A stretch of 64,000 nucleotides of DNA from positions 1 to 64,000 of the forward strand of contig NZ_FOSW01000014.1 of assembly GCF_900114385.1 (NCBI RefSeq), given 5' to 3'. Each line of letters starts with the position of its first letter. The first letter of the stretch is position 1. The notes under the pieces are model-generated. The model saw only the letters and a list, made by a program, of their open reading frames with translations. It ran no database searches and was not told where the DNA came from. The translations under genes and the position numbers were made by a program. Source of the stretch: Geodermatophilus ruber. Lineage in GTDB: Bacteria > Actinomycetota > Actinomycetes > Mycobacteriales > Geodermatophilaceae. This document shows positions 28,688 through 39,178 of this stretch, piece by piece.

Positions 28688-29659
28688 ATGACGACGAGGA
28701 GATGGCCCGCAGCGGCCGTGCTCGGGGTCAGCGCCCTGCTGCTTTCGGCCTGCGGGGGCGACACGGACCTGAGCGACGCGGGCGGAGGCGGCGGGGACGC
28801 CGCGGCCGGCGGCTCGATCGCTGCCGACTACGACCTCTCCGGGCTGTCGGCCACGGTCGGCTCCAAGGAGTTCACCGAGTCGCAGATCCTCGGCCAGATC
28901 ACCCTCGCCGCGCTCCAGGCCGCCGGTGCCGACGTCAGTGACCAGACCGGGCTGACCGGCACCGACACCGTGCGCGCCGCCCTGGAGTCCGGCGACATCG
29001 ACATGTACTGGGAGTACACCGGCACCGGCTGGGTGAACATCCTCGGCAACACCACCACCGAGCTGCCCGAGAACCTCCACCGGGCGGTCTCGGACGCCGA
29101 CGCGGCGAACGGTGTCGCCTGGCTGGAGCCCGCGCCGTTCGAGGACACCTACCGGATCGCCGCCACGTCGGCATTCGCGGAGGAGCACGGCCTGGAGACG
29201 ATGACCGAGGTCGCCGGGTACGTGCAGGCCAACCCGGCGGAGGGCACGCTCTGCGCGGCCAGCGAGTTCCTCAACCGGGACGACGGCCTGCCGGGACTGC
29301 AGCAGGCCTACGGCTTCGAGTTCAGCGAGGTCGTGGAGCTGGACCTCGGCCTGATCTACACGCAGGTCGGCGAGAGCTGCAACTTCGGGGAGGTCTTCTC
29401 CACCGACGCGCGGATCGTCTCCAACGACCTCGCCGTGATCGACGACGACCAGAGCTTCTTCGTCCCCTACAACGGTGCGCTGACCGTGCGGCAGGACGTG
29501 CTGGACGAGAACCCCGAGCTCGCCGACCTCATGGGGGAGATCAGCGCGCTGCTCACCGACGACACGATCACCGAGCTGAACTCCCGGGTGGACAACGACG
29601 GCGAGGAGTACGACGCGGTGGCCCAGCAGTTCCTGCGGGACAACGGCTTCATCGACTGA
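28688..29659 (+). CDS. opuCC: Glycine betaine type ABC transporter substrate-binding lipoprotein
   Basis: Extracytoplasmic binding protein of 323 residues, last gene of the transporter operon. The lipobox LLLSAC puts the lipid-modified Cys near residue 21, followed by a Gly/Asp-rich linker. The OpuAC-type domain begins near residue 50 with VGSKEFTESQILGQ and shows IDMYWEYTGTGW, part of the ligand-binding signature of the OpuC/ProX group. ATG 28688 follows GAGAGAGGAA. Its stop touches the region where the leftward asparagine-synthetase frame should end. Confidence 0.95.
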   Translation: MTTRRWPAAAVLGVSALLLSACGGDTDLSDAGGGGGDAAAGGSIAADYDLSGLSATVGSKEFTESQILGQITLAALQAAGADVSDQTGLTGTDTVRAALESGDIDMYWEYTGTGWVNILGNTTTELPENLHRAVSDADAANGVAWLEPAPFEDTYRIAATSAFAEEHGLETMTEVAGYVQANPAEGTLCAASEFLNRDDGLPGLQQAYGFEFSEVVELDLGLIYTQVGESCNFGEVFSTDARIVSNDLAVIDDDQSFFVPYNGALTVRQDVLDENPELADLMGEISALLTDDTITELNSRVDNDGEEYDAVAQQFLRDNGFID

Positions 29660-31099
29660 GCCGCACCACCCGGCCGCCAGCTCCGGCCCCGCGACGCTGG
29701 CCAGCACCGCGCCCAGCGGGTCCTCCCCGGCGGAGGACCAGGAGTCCGCGAGCACCCGGTCGACCAGGTCTCCCACCCCGGTGCCCTCGTCGAACTGCGC
29801 CTTGGTGCGCCACACGATGTCGGGGGGCAGCAGGTCGGCGACGGCCTGGCGCAGGACCCACTTCTCCGGCCCGCCGGCCGGCAGCTTGAGCTCGACCGGC
29901 ACGCGCAGCGCGGTGTCGATGAAGTCCAGGTCCAGGAACGGCACCCGGGCCTCGAGGCTGTGCGCCATGGTCATCCGGTCCACCCGCTGCAGGTTGACGT
30001 GGTGCATCTCGCCGAGCGAGCGCACCAGCTCGGCGTGCAGCAGGTCCCGCGGGACATCCGCGTGGTACCGGTAGCCCGCGAACAGCTCATCGGCGCCCTC
30101 CCCGGTCAGCACCACCTTGACGTACCGGGCGGCGAGCTCGGAGACGAACCAGGTGGGGACGGCGCTGCGCACGAGGTCCGGGTCCGTGGACTCCAGCGAC
30201 CACACGATGCGCGGCAGCGCCGCGGCGATCTCGCGCGGGTGCACGACCCGCTCGTGGTGGACCGTCCCGAGGTGCTCGGCCACCCGCCGCGCGGCGGCGA
30301 GATCCGGGCTGCCGGCCAGGCCCACCGCGAAGGTGCGCAGCCCGGGCACCCGGCGGGCCAGCAGCGCGCAGATGGCGCTGGAGTCCAGCCCACCCGAGAG
30401 GAAGGCACCCACCGGCACGTCGGCCATGAGGTGCCGGTCCACCGAGCGCTCCAGTGCCGCGCGCACGGCGCGCACGTGCGCCTCCGCCGGGCGGGGCTCG
30501 GGGTCGGGCGCCGGGACGGAGCCGAAACGGGTGACGCCGGTGCGGGAGGACCACAGCGTGCCGGGGGCCAGCGGCTGCACCTCACGGGTGCCGGGCGGCA
30601 AGGCCTTCACCTCGGAGGCGAAGACGGTGTCGGCGCCCCGGCGGCCGACGTAGAGCGGCTTGATCCCCATCGGGTCGCGGCCGACCAGCAGCTCGCCGTC
30701 GCGCTGCACCGCGAAGGCGTACATGCCCCGCAGCCGGGCCGCCGCCGCCGCGTCGTCGCGACCCGCGGCGTCGGAACCCGCGCCGGCGTCGCGACCGCCG
30801 AGCAGCCGCAGGACCACCTCGCTGTCGGAGCCGGTCTGCCAGGAACCCCCGCCGGCGAGCTCGGCGCGCAGCCCGGGAGCGTTGTAGATCTCCCCGTTGA
30901 CGACCACGACGACCGCGCCGTCGACGATCGGCTGGGCGCCGTGCTCCGGGTCGACGATGGACAGCCGCCGGTGCCCCAGCACGGAGGACCCGGTCGCGTG
31001 CACCCCGGCGGCGTCGGGGCCACGGTGGGCGAGGGCCGCGGTCATGGTTTCGACGTCCTCCGGCGCGACGGCTCCCCACCCGCCGGCGATGCCGCACAC
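29660..31099 (-). CDS. Asparagine-synthetase-like protein, 3' end missing or displaced
   Basis: Class II amidotransferase plus synthetase. GTG 31099 behind GAGG gives VCGIAGGWG, with the catalytic Cys second. The amidotransferase part shows GHRRLSIVDPEHG and VVVVNGEIYN; the synthetase part shows the PP-loop [51 protein letters not shown] and DIVWRTKAQFDEGTG. The frame has no stop before the neighbouring opuCC gene and stays open antisense to it down to 28520, a total of 859 codons. The coordinates given end where opuCC begins. Family members usually carry additional C-terminal residues, so the gene is probably truncated or frameshifted (inference). Confidence 0.75.
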
Positions 31100-31197
31100 G
31101 GGTTCCTCGCCTCCTCCGGGGACGGCGCCCCCCTCGTCCGACCGTATCCCCGCCCGTCGGGAGCCGCCCGGTGGACGACGCGCCGATCCGTGACCGG

Positions 31198-31214
31198 GTC
31201 GACATCGTGTCGAC
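31198..31214. promoter_or_regulatory. Inverted repeat in divergent promoter region
   Basis: GTCGACA-tcg-TGTCGAC, a 7-bp inverted repeat with a 3-base spacer, lies between the divergent asparagine-synthetase-like and amidotransferase genes. It could be an operator; no binding protein can be named. Confidence 0.35.
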
Positions 31215-31286
31215 ACCGCGCCGTGCGGCCCGGCGCGTCATCCTTCGCGCGCAGCACCCACCGGGGGCGCAGGAGAGCGGGGTGCC

Positions 31287-32033
31287 GTGGAGGCAGTGGT
31301 GTGGCAGGGCAGCGGCGAGGCCTGGCCGGGGACGTCGTGGGCCGACCCGGTCCACCGGCTGCTCGTCCGGCTGGGCTGGCGGGTGACGCTCGTGCCGTGG
31401 GGGGCCACCGGGGCGGAGCACCGGGGCCGGGCCGGCGTGCTGCACGTCTTCAGCGGCGGCGAGGAGCCGGTCGGCTCGGGGTCCGCGGCCATGCTGGACC
31501 GGCTCGCCGCCGTTGCCGCCGCGCTCGGGACCGCGCAGCAGGACGGGTGCGCGGTCGTGGGGATCTGCCTGGGCGCCCAGATGATCGCCGCGGCCGGCGC
31601 GGGCCTGCCGCCACGGCCGGTCGCCGGCGGGGGAGAGGCCGGGCTGACCACCGTGCGCGGCGCCGAACCCGGCGTCCGGGACCTGGTGGTGGCCACCGCC
31701 CACGTCGCCGAGGTGCCCGAGGAGATCCTCGCCGTCCCCGGGGTGCGGCACCTGTGGAGCAACCCGGTCACGACCGTCCAGGGCTTCGGCTGGGGCGAGC
31801 GGGTCGTCGGCGTGCAGTTCCACCCGGAGCTGTCCGCGGAGGAGGGGCGGCGGGCGGCCCTGAGCTTCCGGCAGGGGTTCGCCGCGCCCCCGGTGGATGC
31901 CCCCGACCAGGCGGTCGACCCCCGCCGCACCCTGCAGACGATCCTGCGGGCGGCCGGGGCACACCGGCTGGTCGCGGACCGGGAGCGGCGCGAGACCCCC
32001 GAGGTCGCCGCGGCACCGGCCGTCCGGGGCTGA
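31287..32033 (+). CDS. Type 1 glutamine amidotransferase
   Basis: 248-residue class I glutamine amidotransferase-like domain protein. Nucleophile Cys is in VVGICLGAQMIAA, and the His/Glu pair is in VVGVQFHPELSAEE, so the triad is complete. GTG 31287 is the start. As a stand-alone domain it may supply ammonia to an unknown synthetase, or hydrolyse gamma-glutamyl compounds in the manner of PuuD-like enzymes. It is divergent from the asparagine-synthetase-like gene. Confidence 0.85.
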   Translation: MEAVVWQGSGEAWPGTSWADPVHRLLVRLGWRVTLVPWGATGAEHRGRAGVLHVFSGGEEPVGSGSAAMLDRLAAVAAALGTAQQDGCAVVGICLGAQMIAAAGAGLPPRPVAGGGEAGLTTVRGAEPGVRDLVVATAHVAEVPEEILAVPGVRHLWSNPVTTVQGFGWGERVVGVQFHPELSAEEGRRAALSFRQGFAAPPVDAPDQAVDPRRTLQTILRAAGAHRLVADRERRETPEVAAAPAVRG

Positions 32034-32034
32034 G

Positions 32035-32082
32035 ACGCGGCGTCCCAGGGCCCTCCACGCGGAGGGCCCGGGGACGCCGCGT
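32035..32082. terminator. Bidirectional hairpin terminator
   Basis: ACGCGGCGTCCC pairs with GGGACGCCGCGT and encloses GGGCCCTCC-acgc-GGAGGGCCC, a nearly continuous 21-bp stem. It lies between the converging amidotransferase and thiC genes, touching neither coding region. Confidence 0.85.
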
Positions 32083-32085
32083 GGG

Positions 32086-33955
<1,870 letters not shown>

Positions 33956-33974
33956 ACTGTAGCCACCGCCCGGG

Positions 33975-34820
33975 TCAGGCCTCGACGCGCTCCAGGAAGC
34001 GGCGCAGCGTCTCCACGAAGACCTCCGGCTGCTCGGAGTGCACCCAGTGACCGGCGTTCTTGACCCGCACCAGCCGGGTGGAGGGGAAGAGCTGCTCCAT
34101 GCGCGGGCGGTCCTCGGGCAGCACGTAGGCGGAGTCCGCCCCGGCGATCCACAGCACCGGCCCGTCGTACCGCGCACCCGCCGGCGGCTCGGGGAAGTCG
34201 CGCAGCTCGCCCAGGTCGCGCTCGAGCAGCTCCAGGTTCAGCCGCCACCGCCAGCCGCCGCCCTCACCGGGCCCCTCCCGGACCAGGCTCTGCAGCAGGA
34301 ACGAGCGGACCATCCGGCTGGGGACGGCGGTGCGCAGCGCGGCGTCGGCGTCCTCGCGGGTCGTCAGGGAGTCGAGGTCGAGCGCCCGCATGGCGGCGAT
34401 GTACGCGGCGAAGGGGGAGGCCTCCTCGTCGGGGTCGTCGGTGCGGCCGCCGGAGACGGGGTAGTCGGTCGGGGCGATGTCGACGACGACCAGCGCGCGC
34501 AGCAGCTCCGGGTGGCGCAGCGCCAGCTGCATCGCCACCTTGCCGCCCATCGAGTGCCCGACGAGGGTGACCGGCTCGCCGAACGACCGCAGCTCCGCGG
34601 CCACCATCTCGGTCATGTCGAGGTAGTCGACCCGGTCGGTCCACGGCGAGTGCCCGTGGTTGGGCAGGTCGACCAGGGTGACCCGGTGGTCGCCGGCCAG
34701 GCCCTTGCCGATCGTCGTCCAGTTCCTTCCCTGGCCGAACAGGCCGTGCACGAACACCACCCGCGGGCCGGTCTCACCCAGGGCCCGGGCGTGCAGCCGC
34801 TCCTCGGAGTTCGCGCTCAC
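33975..34820 (-). CDS. Alpha/beta hydrolase
   Basis: 281-residue hydrolase of the YbfF/epoxide-hydrolase-like group. Oxyanion region VVFVHGLFGQGRNW, nucleophile elbow LVGHSMGGKVAM (Ser), acid in IAGADSAYVLPED and His in NAGHWVHSEQP. GTG 34820 (VSANSEERL) fits the start of homology; the frame extends upstream without support. Substrate is unknown, probably a small ester. It lies immediately upstream, on the same strand, of the thiC leader. Confidence 0.88.
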   Translation of the reverse strand: MSANSEERLHARALGETGPRVVFVHGLFGQGRNWTTIGKGLAGDHRVTLVDLPNHGHSPWTDRVDYLDMTEMVAAELRSFGEPVTLVGHSMGGKVAMQLALRHPELLRALVVVDIAPTDYPVSGGRTDDPDEEASPFAAYIAAMRALDLDSLTTREDADAALRTAVPSRMVRSFLLQSLVREGPGEGGGWRWRLNLELLERDLGELRDFPEPPAGARYDGPVLWIAGADSAYVLPEDRPRMEQLFPSTRLVRVKNAGHWVHSEQPEVFVETLRRFLERVEA

Positions 34821-34890
34821 CCGGCGATTCCACCAGATCCGCGCCGGCCGCCGACCTACCGTCGTCGACCGACGAAGGGGGAGCACACCC

Positions 34891-36618
34891 ATGCCCGGAC
34901 GGCGCCGCCGGACGACCACCCGCTCGACCGGCACCACCCGCACCGCGACGACGACCCGCCGGAAGGCGGCGGCCCGCCGCACCGCCACGCCCGTCCCCGA
35001 GCGGCCGGTCGCCGGCCCGGGGGAGCGGGTGTGGGTGCTGGCCGTCCCGTTCCGGGCGCCGGCGCCGGGTGCCCAGTGGCGGCCGGACCTGCAGGCGCAC
35101 GTGTGGGTGGGCCGCGAGCTGCCGCCGGAGCTGGCGCCCTACGACCCGCCGCCGTACACCTTCGAGCGCTTCCTCGAGGACGAGCTCAACGCCACCCCGC
35201 GCCCGGTCCCCTCGACCCGGCCGCTGGTGCCGCGCGAGGAGCAGGCGACCGGCGCCGAGGCGGTGGTGGCCTCCGCCGCGGCCGGGCACCGGGTGTTCCT
35301 GCTCGGTGACGACCCGGGGGTGGGCAAGACCGGGACCGCCGTCCTGGCCGCCCGCGAGATCTGCGAGCTCCGGGGCGGCGACCGTGTCCTCGTCGTCGCC
35401 GACCGGCCGGCGGCCATCACCATCCCGCACTGGACCCGGTCGATCGCCGGCTTCGGCGACGGCGGGCTGCGCTGGTGCGTCACCACCTGGGACCGGCTGG
35501 CCAAGGTGGCCAGGCTGCGGTTCGACGTCGTCATCGCCGACGAGGCGCACATGGTCCGGCACACGACGACGCAGCGCTGGAAGCACTGGAAGGCGGTCTC
35601 CGGCGCCGGGCGGGTCAAGGACGCGCCGTTCGTCATCGCCGCCACCGCCACCCCGGCGCACACCCCGCTGGAGCTGCCCTACCTGGCACCGCAGTTCGCC
35701 CAGCGCCACGGCGAGCCGCTGCGGGCCTGGGCCGACCTGCCGGCGAAGCTGGCCGAGCACGGGTTCCACGTGGAACGCGGCCGCTACGGCTGGGCCTGGA
35801 CCGAGGACGCCGAGCGCCGCCGCACCGACCTCGCGCGGCTGCAGGGCTGGCTGGCCGAGGGGAACCCGCCCGCCACGCTGCACCGCCCGGCGCCGTGGGG
35901 CCCGGTGTCGGTCACCGGGACGCCGGTCGCGCTGACCCCGGCCGAGCGCGCCGCCTACGAGTCGGAGTGGCAGGAGTTCCGGGCCGAGATGCAGCTGGCC
36001 CGGCGGGCCCGGCAGACCGCGCGCGGGCGGGCGGCGCTGCTGCGGTTCCGGCAGAAGGCCGGCCTGATCCGCGCCTCGGCCACGGTCGACTGGGTGAAGG
36101 CACAGGTCGAGGCCGAGCGTCAGGTCGCGGTGTCGGTGGAGTTCGTGGAGACGGCGGCCGACCCGATCCGCGAGGCGCTGCTCGACTCGGGGATCGCGGT
36201 GGCCGCCATCTACGGCCGCGACCGGTTCGACGTCGAGGCCGAGCGGCTGCGCTTCCAGACCGGGGAGGCGCCGGTCTGCGTGTTCACCGTGACCGCGTCG
36301 ATCAGCCTGCACGCCGGCGAGCTGCTGCCGTCGGGTTCGGCGGCGTCGGGCACGCCCCGGGTCGGGCTGTTCCACCAGCCGCGCTTCTCCGGCATCCAGG
36401 CACGGCAGGTCACCGGGCGCACCCACCGGGACGGCCAGGTGTCCCCCTGGCGGGTGGCGTTCGCCGAGGACACCGTGGAGGAGCAGGTCGCGCGGGTGAT
36501 GGTGGAGCGGCTGGCGGTCAGCGGGTCCACCGCGGGCGCGGACACCTCGTCGCTGCAGGAGATCGCCGAACTGCTCGACGCCGACTGGCTGCCGCCCGCC
36601 GTGCTCACCGACGCCTGA
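34891..36618 (+). CDS. SNF2-like superfamily 2 helicase/ATPase
   Basis: 575-residue DNA-dependent ATPase. After a Thr/Arg-rich, probably disordered N-terminus (about 35 residues) come Walker A LGDDPGVGKTGTA, the motif Ia region VLVVADRPAAITIPHW, DEAH box VVIADEAHM and motif III AATATPAHT. The C-terminal RecA fold ends with QVTGRTHRDGQVSPWRV, a SNF2-type motif VI. ATG 34891 is the start. No restriction, Argonaute or other defence gene is beside it; similar stand-alone proteins occur in actinobacteriophages. A parS-like site is embedded in the gene, and an inverted repeat follows its stop. Confidence 0.85.
   Translation: MPGRRRRTTTRSTGTTRTATTTRRKAAARRTATPVPERPVAGPGERVWVLAVPFRAPAPGAQWRPDLQAHVWVGRELPPELAPYDPPPYTFERFLEDELNATPRPVPSTRPLVPREEQATGAEAVVASAAAGHRVFLLGDDPGVGKTGTAVLAAREICELRGGDRVLVVADRPAAITIPHWTRSIAGFGDGGLRWCVTTWDRLAKVARLRFDVVIADEAHMVRHTTTQRWKHWKAVSGAGRVKDAPFVIAATATPAHTPLELPYLAPQFAQRHGEPLRAWADLPAKLAEHGFHVERGRYGWAWTEDAERRRTDLARLQGWLAEGNPPATLHRPAPWGPVSVTGTPVALTPAERAAYESEWQEFRAEMQLARRARQTARGRAALLRFRQKAGLIRASATVDWVKAQVEAERQVAVSVEFVETAADPIREALLDSGIAVAAIYGRDRFDVEAERLRFQTGEAPVCVFTVTASISLHAGELLPSGSAASGTPRVGLFHQPRFSGIQARQVTGRTHRDGQVSPWRVAFAEDTVEEQVARVMVERLAVSGSTAGADTSSLQEIAELLDADWLPPAVLTDA
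35763..35776. promoter_or_regulatory. parS-like site inside helicase gene
   Basis: GTTCCACGTGGAAC, the perfect 14-bp core shared with the sites at 12311 and 19045, here within coding sequence (residues FHVER). parS sites inside genes are common in bacteria. Confidence 0.7.
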
Positions 36619-36632
36619 GCACGCGACGGACT

Positions 36633-36701
36633 CGATCATGGGGTTGTTGCCCCCCGCCACGCCGGTCTCGCGCGTGTCCCGCGGCAACAACCCCATGATC
36701 G
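36633..36701 (+). repeat. Inverted repeat with CGATCATG-type ends, after the helicase
   Basis: 19-base arms beginning CGATCATGGGGTTGTTGCC (36633-36651) and its complement at 36683-36701, with a 31-base loop. It starts 15 bases after the helicase stop. The outer bases match the element at 8599-8672, while the loops are unrelated. Possible terminator, or a REP-like dispersed element. Confidence 0.8.
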
Positions 36702-36745
36702 CGGCCGGACGACGCGCCGGTGTTACGTTCGGAGGCGTACGTGGC

Positions 36746-36820
36746 ACGGGGTGTCCCCGCCCCTCGGGGACTGAGAGCACACCCGTCGAACCTGCTCCAG
36801 TTCGCACTGGCGAAGGGATG
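36746..36820 (+). ncRNA. TPP riboswitch (thi box) upstream of thiM-thiE-thiD
   Basis: ACGGGGTGTCCCCGCCCC then GGGGACTGAGAGCACACCC, GAACCTGCTCCAGTTCG, and CACTGGCGAAGGGATG: the CTGAGA arm, the ACCTG core and the P1 closing strand of the THI element are all present. GAAGGGA in the last strand doubles as the thiM ribosome site, 10 bases before ATG 36829, so ligand binding should block translation. Confidence 0.93.
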
Positions 36821-36828
36821 TCACCGGC

Positions 36829-37617
36829 ATGTCCGCCGTCGACCTGCGCGCCGCCCACGCGGCGCTGCGCGCCCGCACCCCCCTGGTGCACTGCCTGACC
36901 AACACGGTGGTGCAGACGATCACCGCCAACGCCCTGCTCGCCGCCGGCGCCGCACCGGCGATGGTCGACGCACCCGAGGAGGCCGGCGACTTCGCCGCGG
37001 TCGCCTCCGCGGTGCTGGTCAACGTGGGCACGGTGAACGCGCGTACCGCCGAGGCGATGCGCCTGGCGGCCCGCTCGGCCGGCGCGGCCGGGACCCCGTG
37101 GGTCCTGGACCCGGTCGCCGTGGGCGCCCTGGCCTACCGGACGCAGCTGGCCGCCGAGCTGGTCGAGCTGCGGCCCACGGTGGTGCGCGGCAACGCCTCG
37201 GAGGTCATGGCGCTGGCCGGCGCCGGGGGCGGTGGCCGCGGCGTGGACAGCACCGACAGCACCGACGATGCGGCGAAGGCCGCCGCCGAGCTCGCCGCCC
37301 GCACCGGCGGGGTGGTCGCCGTCAGCGGCGCGGTCGACCTGGTCACCGACGGGCGGCGGACGGTCCGGGTGGGCGGGGGTTCGCCGCTGCTGACCCGCAC
37401 CACCGGCGCCGGCTGCGTGCTCGGCGCCCTGGTGGCGGCCTACGTGGCGGCCACCGACGACCCGTTCACCGGAACGGTGGCCGCGCACGCGCACGTCGCC
37501 GTCGCCGCCGAGCGGGCGGCGCGGATCACCGCCGGCCCGGGGACCTTCGCGCCCGCCTGGCTCGACGCGCTGGACGCCGTCGACGGGGCGGCCCTGGCCG
37601 GGGCGGAGCTGCGATGA
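36829..37617 (+). CDS. thiM: Hydroxyethylthiazole kinase
   Basis: 262-residue ribokinase-fold enzyme that phosphorylates the thiamine thiazole precursor for salvage. Signatures: [21 protein letters not shown] (substrate site), [38 protein letters not shown], and the ATP/anion-hole loop [17 protein letters not shown] with the conserved Cys. It heads a thiamine operon controlled by the TPP riboswitch directly upstream. Its stop overlaps the thiE start (ATGA). Confidence 0.95.
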   Translation: MSAVDLRAAHAALRARTPLVHCLTNTVVQTITANALLAAGAAPAMVDAPEEAGDFAAVASAVLVNVGTVNARTAEAMRLAARSAGAAGTPWVLDPVAVGALAYRTQLAAELVELRPTVVRGNASEVMALAGAGGGGRGVDSTDSTDDAAKAAAELAARTGGVVAVSGAVDLVTDGRRTVRVGGGSPLLTRTTGAGCVLGALVAAYVAATDDPFTGTVAAHAHVAVAAERAARITAGPGTFAPAWLDALDAVDGAALAGAELR

Positions 37618-38279
37618 GGCCCCCGTTCGACCCGACCCTCTACCTGGTCACCGACACCGGGTTGTCCCGGCCGCGGCCGGTCGCCGACGTCGTCCGCGCC
37701 GCGGTGGCCGGCGGCGTGACCGCCGTCCAGGTGCGGGACAAGACCGCCTCCCGCCGGGAGCTGCTCGAGCTGACCCGGACCGTGCAGACCGCGCTCGCCG
37801 ACCGGCCGGACGTCGCCGTGATCGTCAACGACGCGGTCGACGTCGCCCTGATCGCCGGCGCCGACGGCGTGCACGTGGGCCAGGACGACCTGCCCCCGGC
37901 CGAGGTGCGGGCGCTGCTCGGCCCCGGCCGGCTGGTGGGGTTCAGCGTCTCCTCGGTCGACGAGCTCGACGTCGCGCTCGCGCAGCCGGCCGGCACGCTC
38001 GACCTCGTCGGCATCGGCCCGGTGTGGGCGACCCCCACCAAGCCGGACGCCGGCAACGCCCTGCGCCCCGACGGCGTACGCGCGCTGGCCGCCGCCGCCC
38101 GGGCCGGCGGGCTGACCACGGTGGCGATCGGCGGGATCGACGCCACGCGGGCGGCCGAGGTGGCCGCGACCGGGGTGGACGGCCTCTGCGTCGTCTCGGC
38201 GGTGTGCGTCGCGCCGGACCCTGCCGCGGCCGCGCGTGCACTCCGCACCGCCATCGAGCAGGGCCGGGTGGCCGCGTGA
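37614..38279 (+). CDS. thiE: Thiamine-phosphate synthase
   Basis: 221-residue TIM-barrel enzyme that joins hydroxymethylpyrimidine diphosphate and thiazole phosphate to thiamine phosphate. LYLVTD at the start, [40 protein letters not shown] (Mg-binding Asp), [14 protein letters not shown] and [10 protein letters not shown] follow family order. It overlaps thiM and thiD by 4 bases on each side. Confidence 0.96.
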   Translation: MRPPFDPTLYLVTDTGLSRPRPVADVVRAAVAGGVTAVQVRDKTASRRELLELTRTVQTALADRPDVAVIVNDAVDVALIAGADGVHVGQDDLPPAEVRALLGPGRLVGFSVSSVDELDVALAQPAGTLDLVGIGPVWATPTKPDAGNALRPDGVRALAAAARAGGLTTVAIGGIDATRAAEVAATGVDGLCVVSAVCVAPDPAAAARALRTAIEQGRVAA

Positions 38280-39103
38280 GCGGCGGGCGGGCAGGGGTGC
38301 CCACAGCGCTGACCGTCGCGGGCAGCGACCCCAGTGGCGGCGCGGGCATCCAGGCCGACCTGAAGACCTTCAGCGCGCTCGGCGCCTACGGGACGGCGGT
38401 GCTGACCGCGCTCACCGCCCAGAACACCCGCGGGGTCACCGGGGTGCACTCCGTGCCCGCCGACTTCGTGGCCCAGCAGCTGCACACCCTGCTCGACGAC
38501 GTCGAGGTACACGCCACGAAGCTCGGCATGCTGGGTACCCGGGAGGTGGTCCGCGCGGTGACCGGCGTCCTCGCCGAGCACCCCGCCGGGCCGGTCGTCT
38601 GCGACCCGGTGATGGTGGCGACCAGCGGTGACCGGCTCATCGACGACGCCGCGGTGGACGCCGTCCGCACCGACCTGCTGCCGCTGGTCGACCTCGTCAC
38701 ACCCAACGTTCCCGAGGCGGCGGTGCTGCTCGACCGGCCGGCCGCCACCGACGTCGACGAGCTGCCCGGCCAGGCCACCGCGCTGCTGGCGCTCGGCCCG
38801 AAGGCGGTGCTGCTCAAGGGCGGCCACCTCGGCGGCGAGGAGAGCGTGGACGTGCTGGCCACCACGGCCGGCGTGACGGTCACCCGGCGGCCCCGCGTGG
38901 CGACGACGGCGACGCACGGCACCGGCTGCACGCTGTCCTCGGCGCTCGCGGCCCTCGCCGCCCACCACCGCACCGACGACTGGGTCCGGCTGGTCGACCC
39001 CGCGCGGGACTACCTGCAGCGGGCACTCGTCGCCGGCGCCGGGCTGGGCATCGGGTCCGGGCACGGCCCGGTGCACCACTTCGCCGGCATCTGGGGGCAG
39101 TGA
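38276..39103 (+). CDS. thiD: Hydroxymethylpyrimidine (phosphate) kinase
   Basis: 275-residue ribokinase-fold kinase that phosphorylates HMP and HMP-phosphate. Motifs: [74 protein letters not shown] and the catalytic [17 protein letters not shown] 38276 overlaps the thiE stop. Last clear gene of the riboswitch-controlled thiamine operon; thiC supplies HMP-phosphate from its own unit. Confidence 0.96.
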   Translation: MSGGRAGVPTALTVAGSDPSGGAGIQADLKTFSALGAYGTAVLTALTAQNTRGVTGVHSVPADFVAQQLHTLLDDVEVHATKLGMLGTREVVRAVTGVLAEHPAGPVVCDPVMVATSGDRLIDDAAVDAVRTDLLPLVDLVTPNVPEAAVLLDRPAATDVDELPGQATALLALGPKAVLLKGGHLGGEESVDVLATTAGVTVTRRPRVATTATHGTGCTLSSALAALAAHHRTDDWVRLVDPARDYLQRALVAGAGLGIGSGHGPVHHFAGIWGQ

Positions 39104-39178
39104 CCCTGTCGTCCTACCGGACGACACCGCGGCCACGTGCCCTCCCATGGAGGCGGACCGGCGACAGGGAGGTGGGGC

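Noticed and set aside
28520-29860. A fused asparagine synthetase with a long C-terminal domain
   Set aside because: The extra residues are simply the antisense of opuCC and its upstream permease gene and look like no domain, so a true fusion is unlikely.
34891-36618. Part of a multi-gene defence system around the helicase
   Set aside because: Neighbours are an esterase, a riboswitch and thiamine genes; no nuclease, methyltransferase pair or other defence partner is adjacent.
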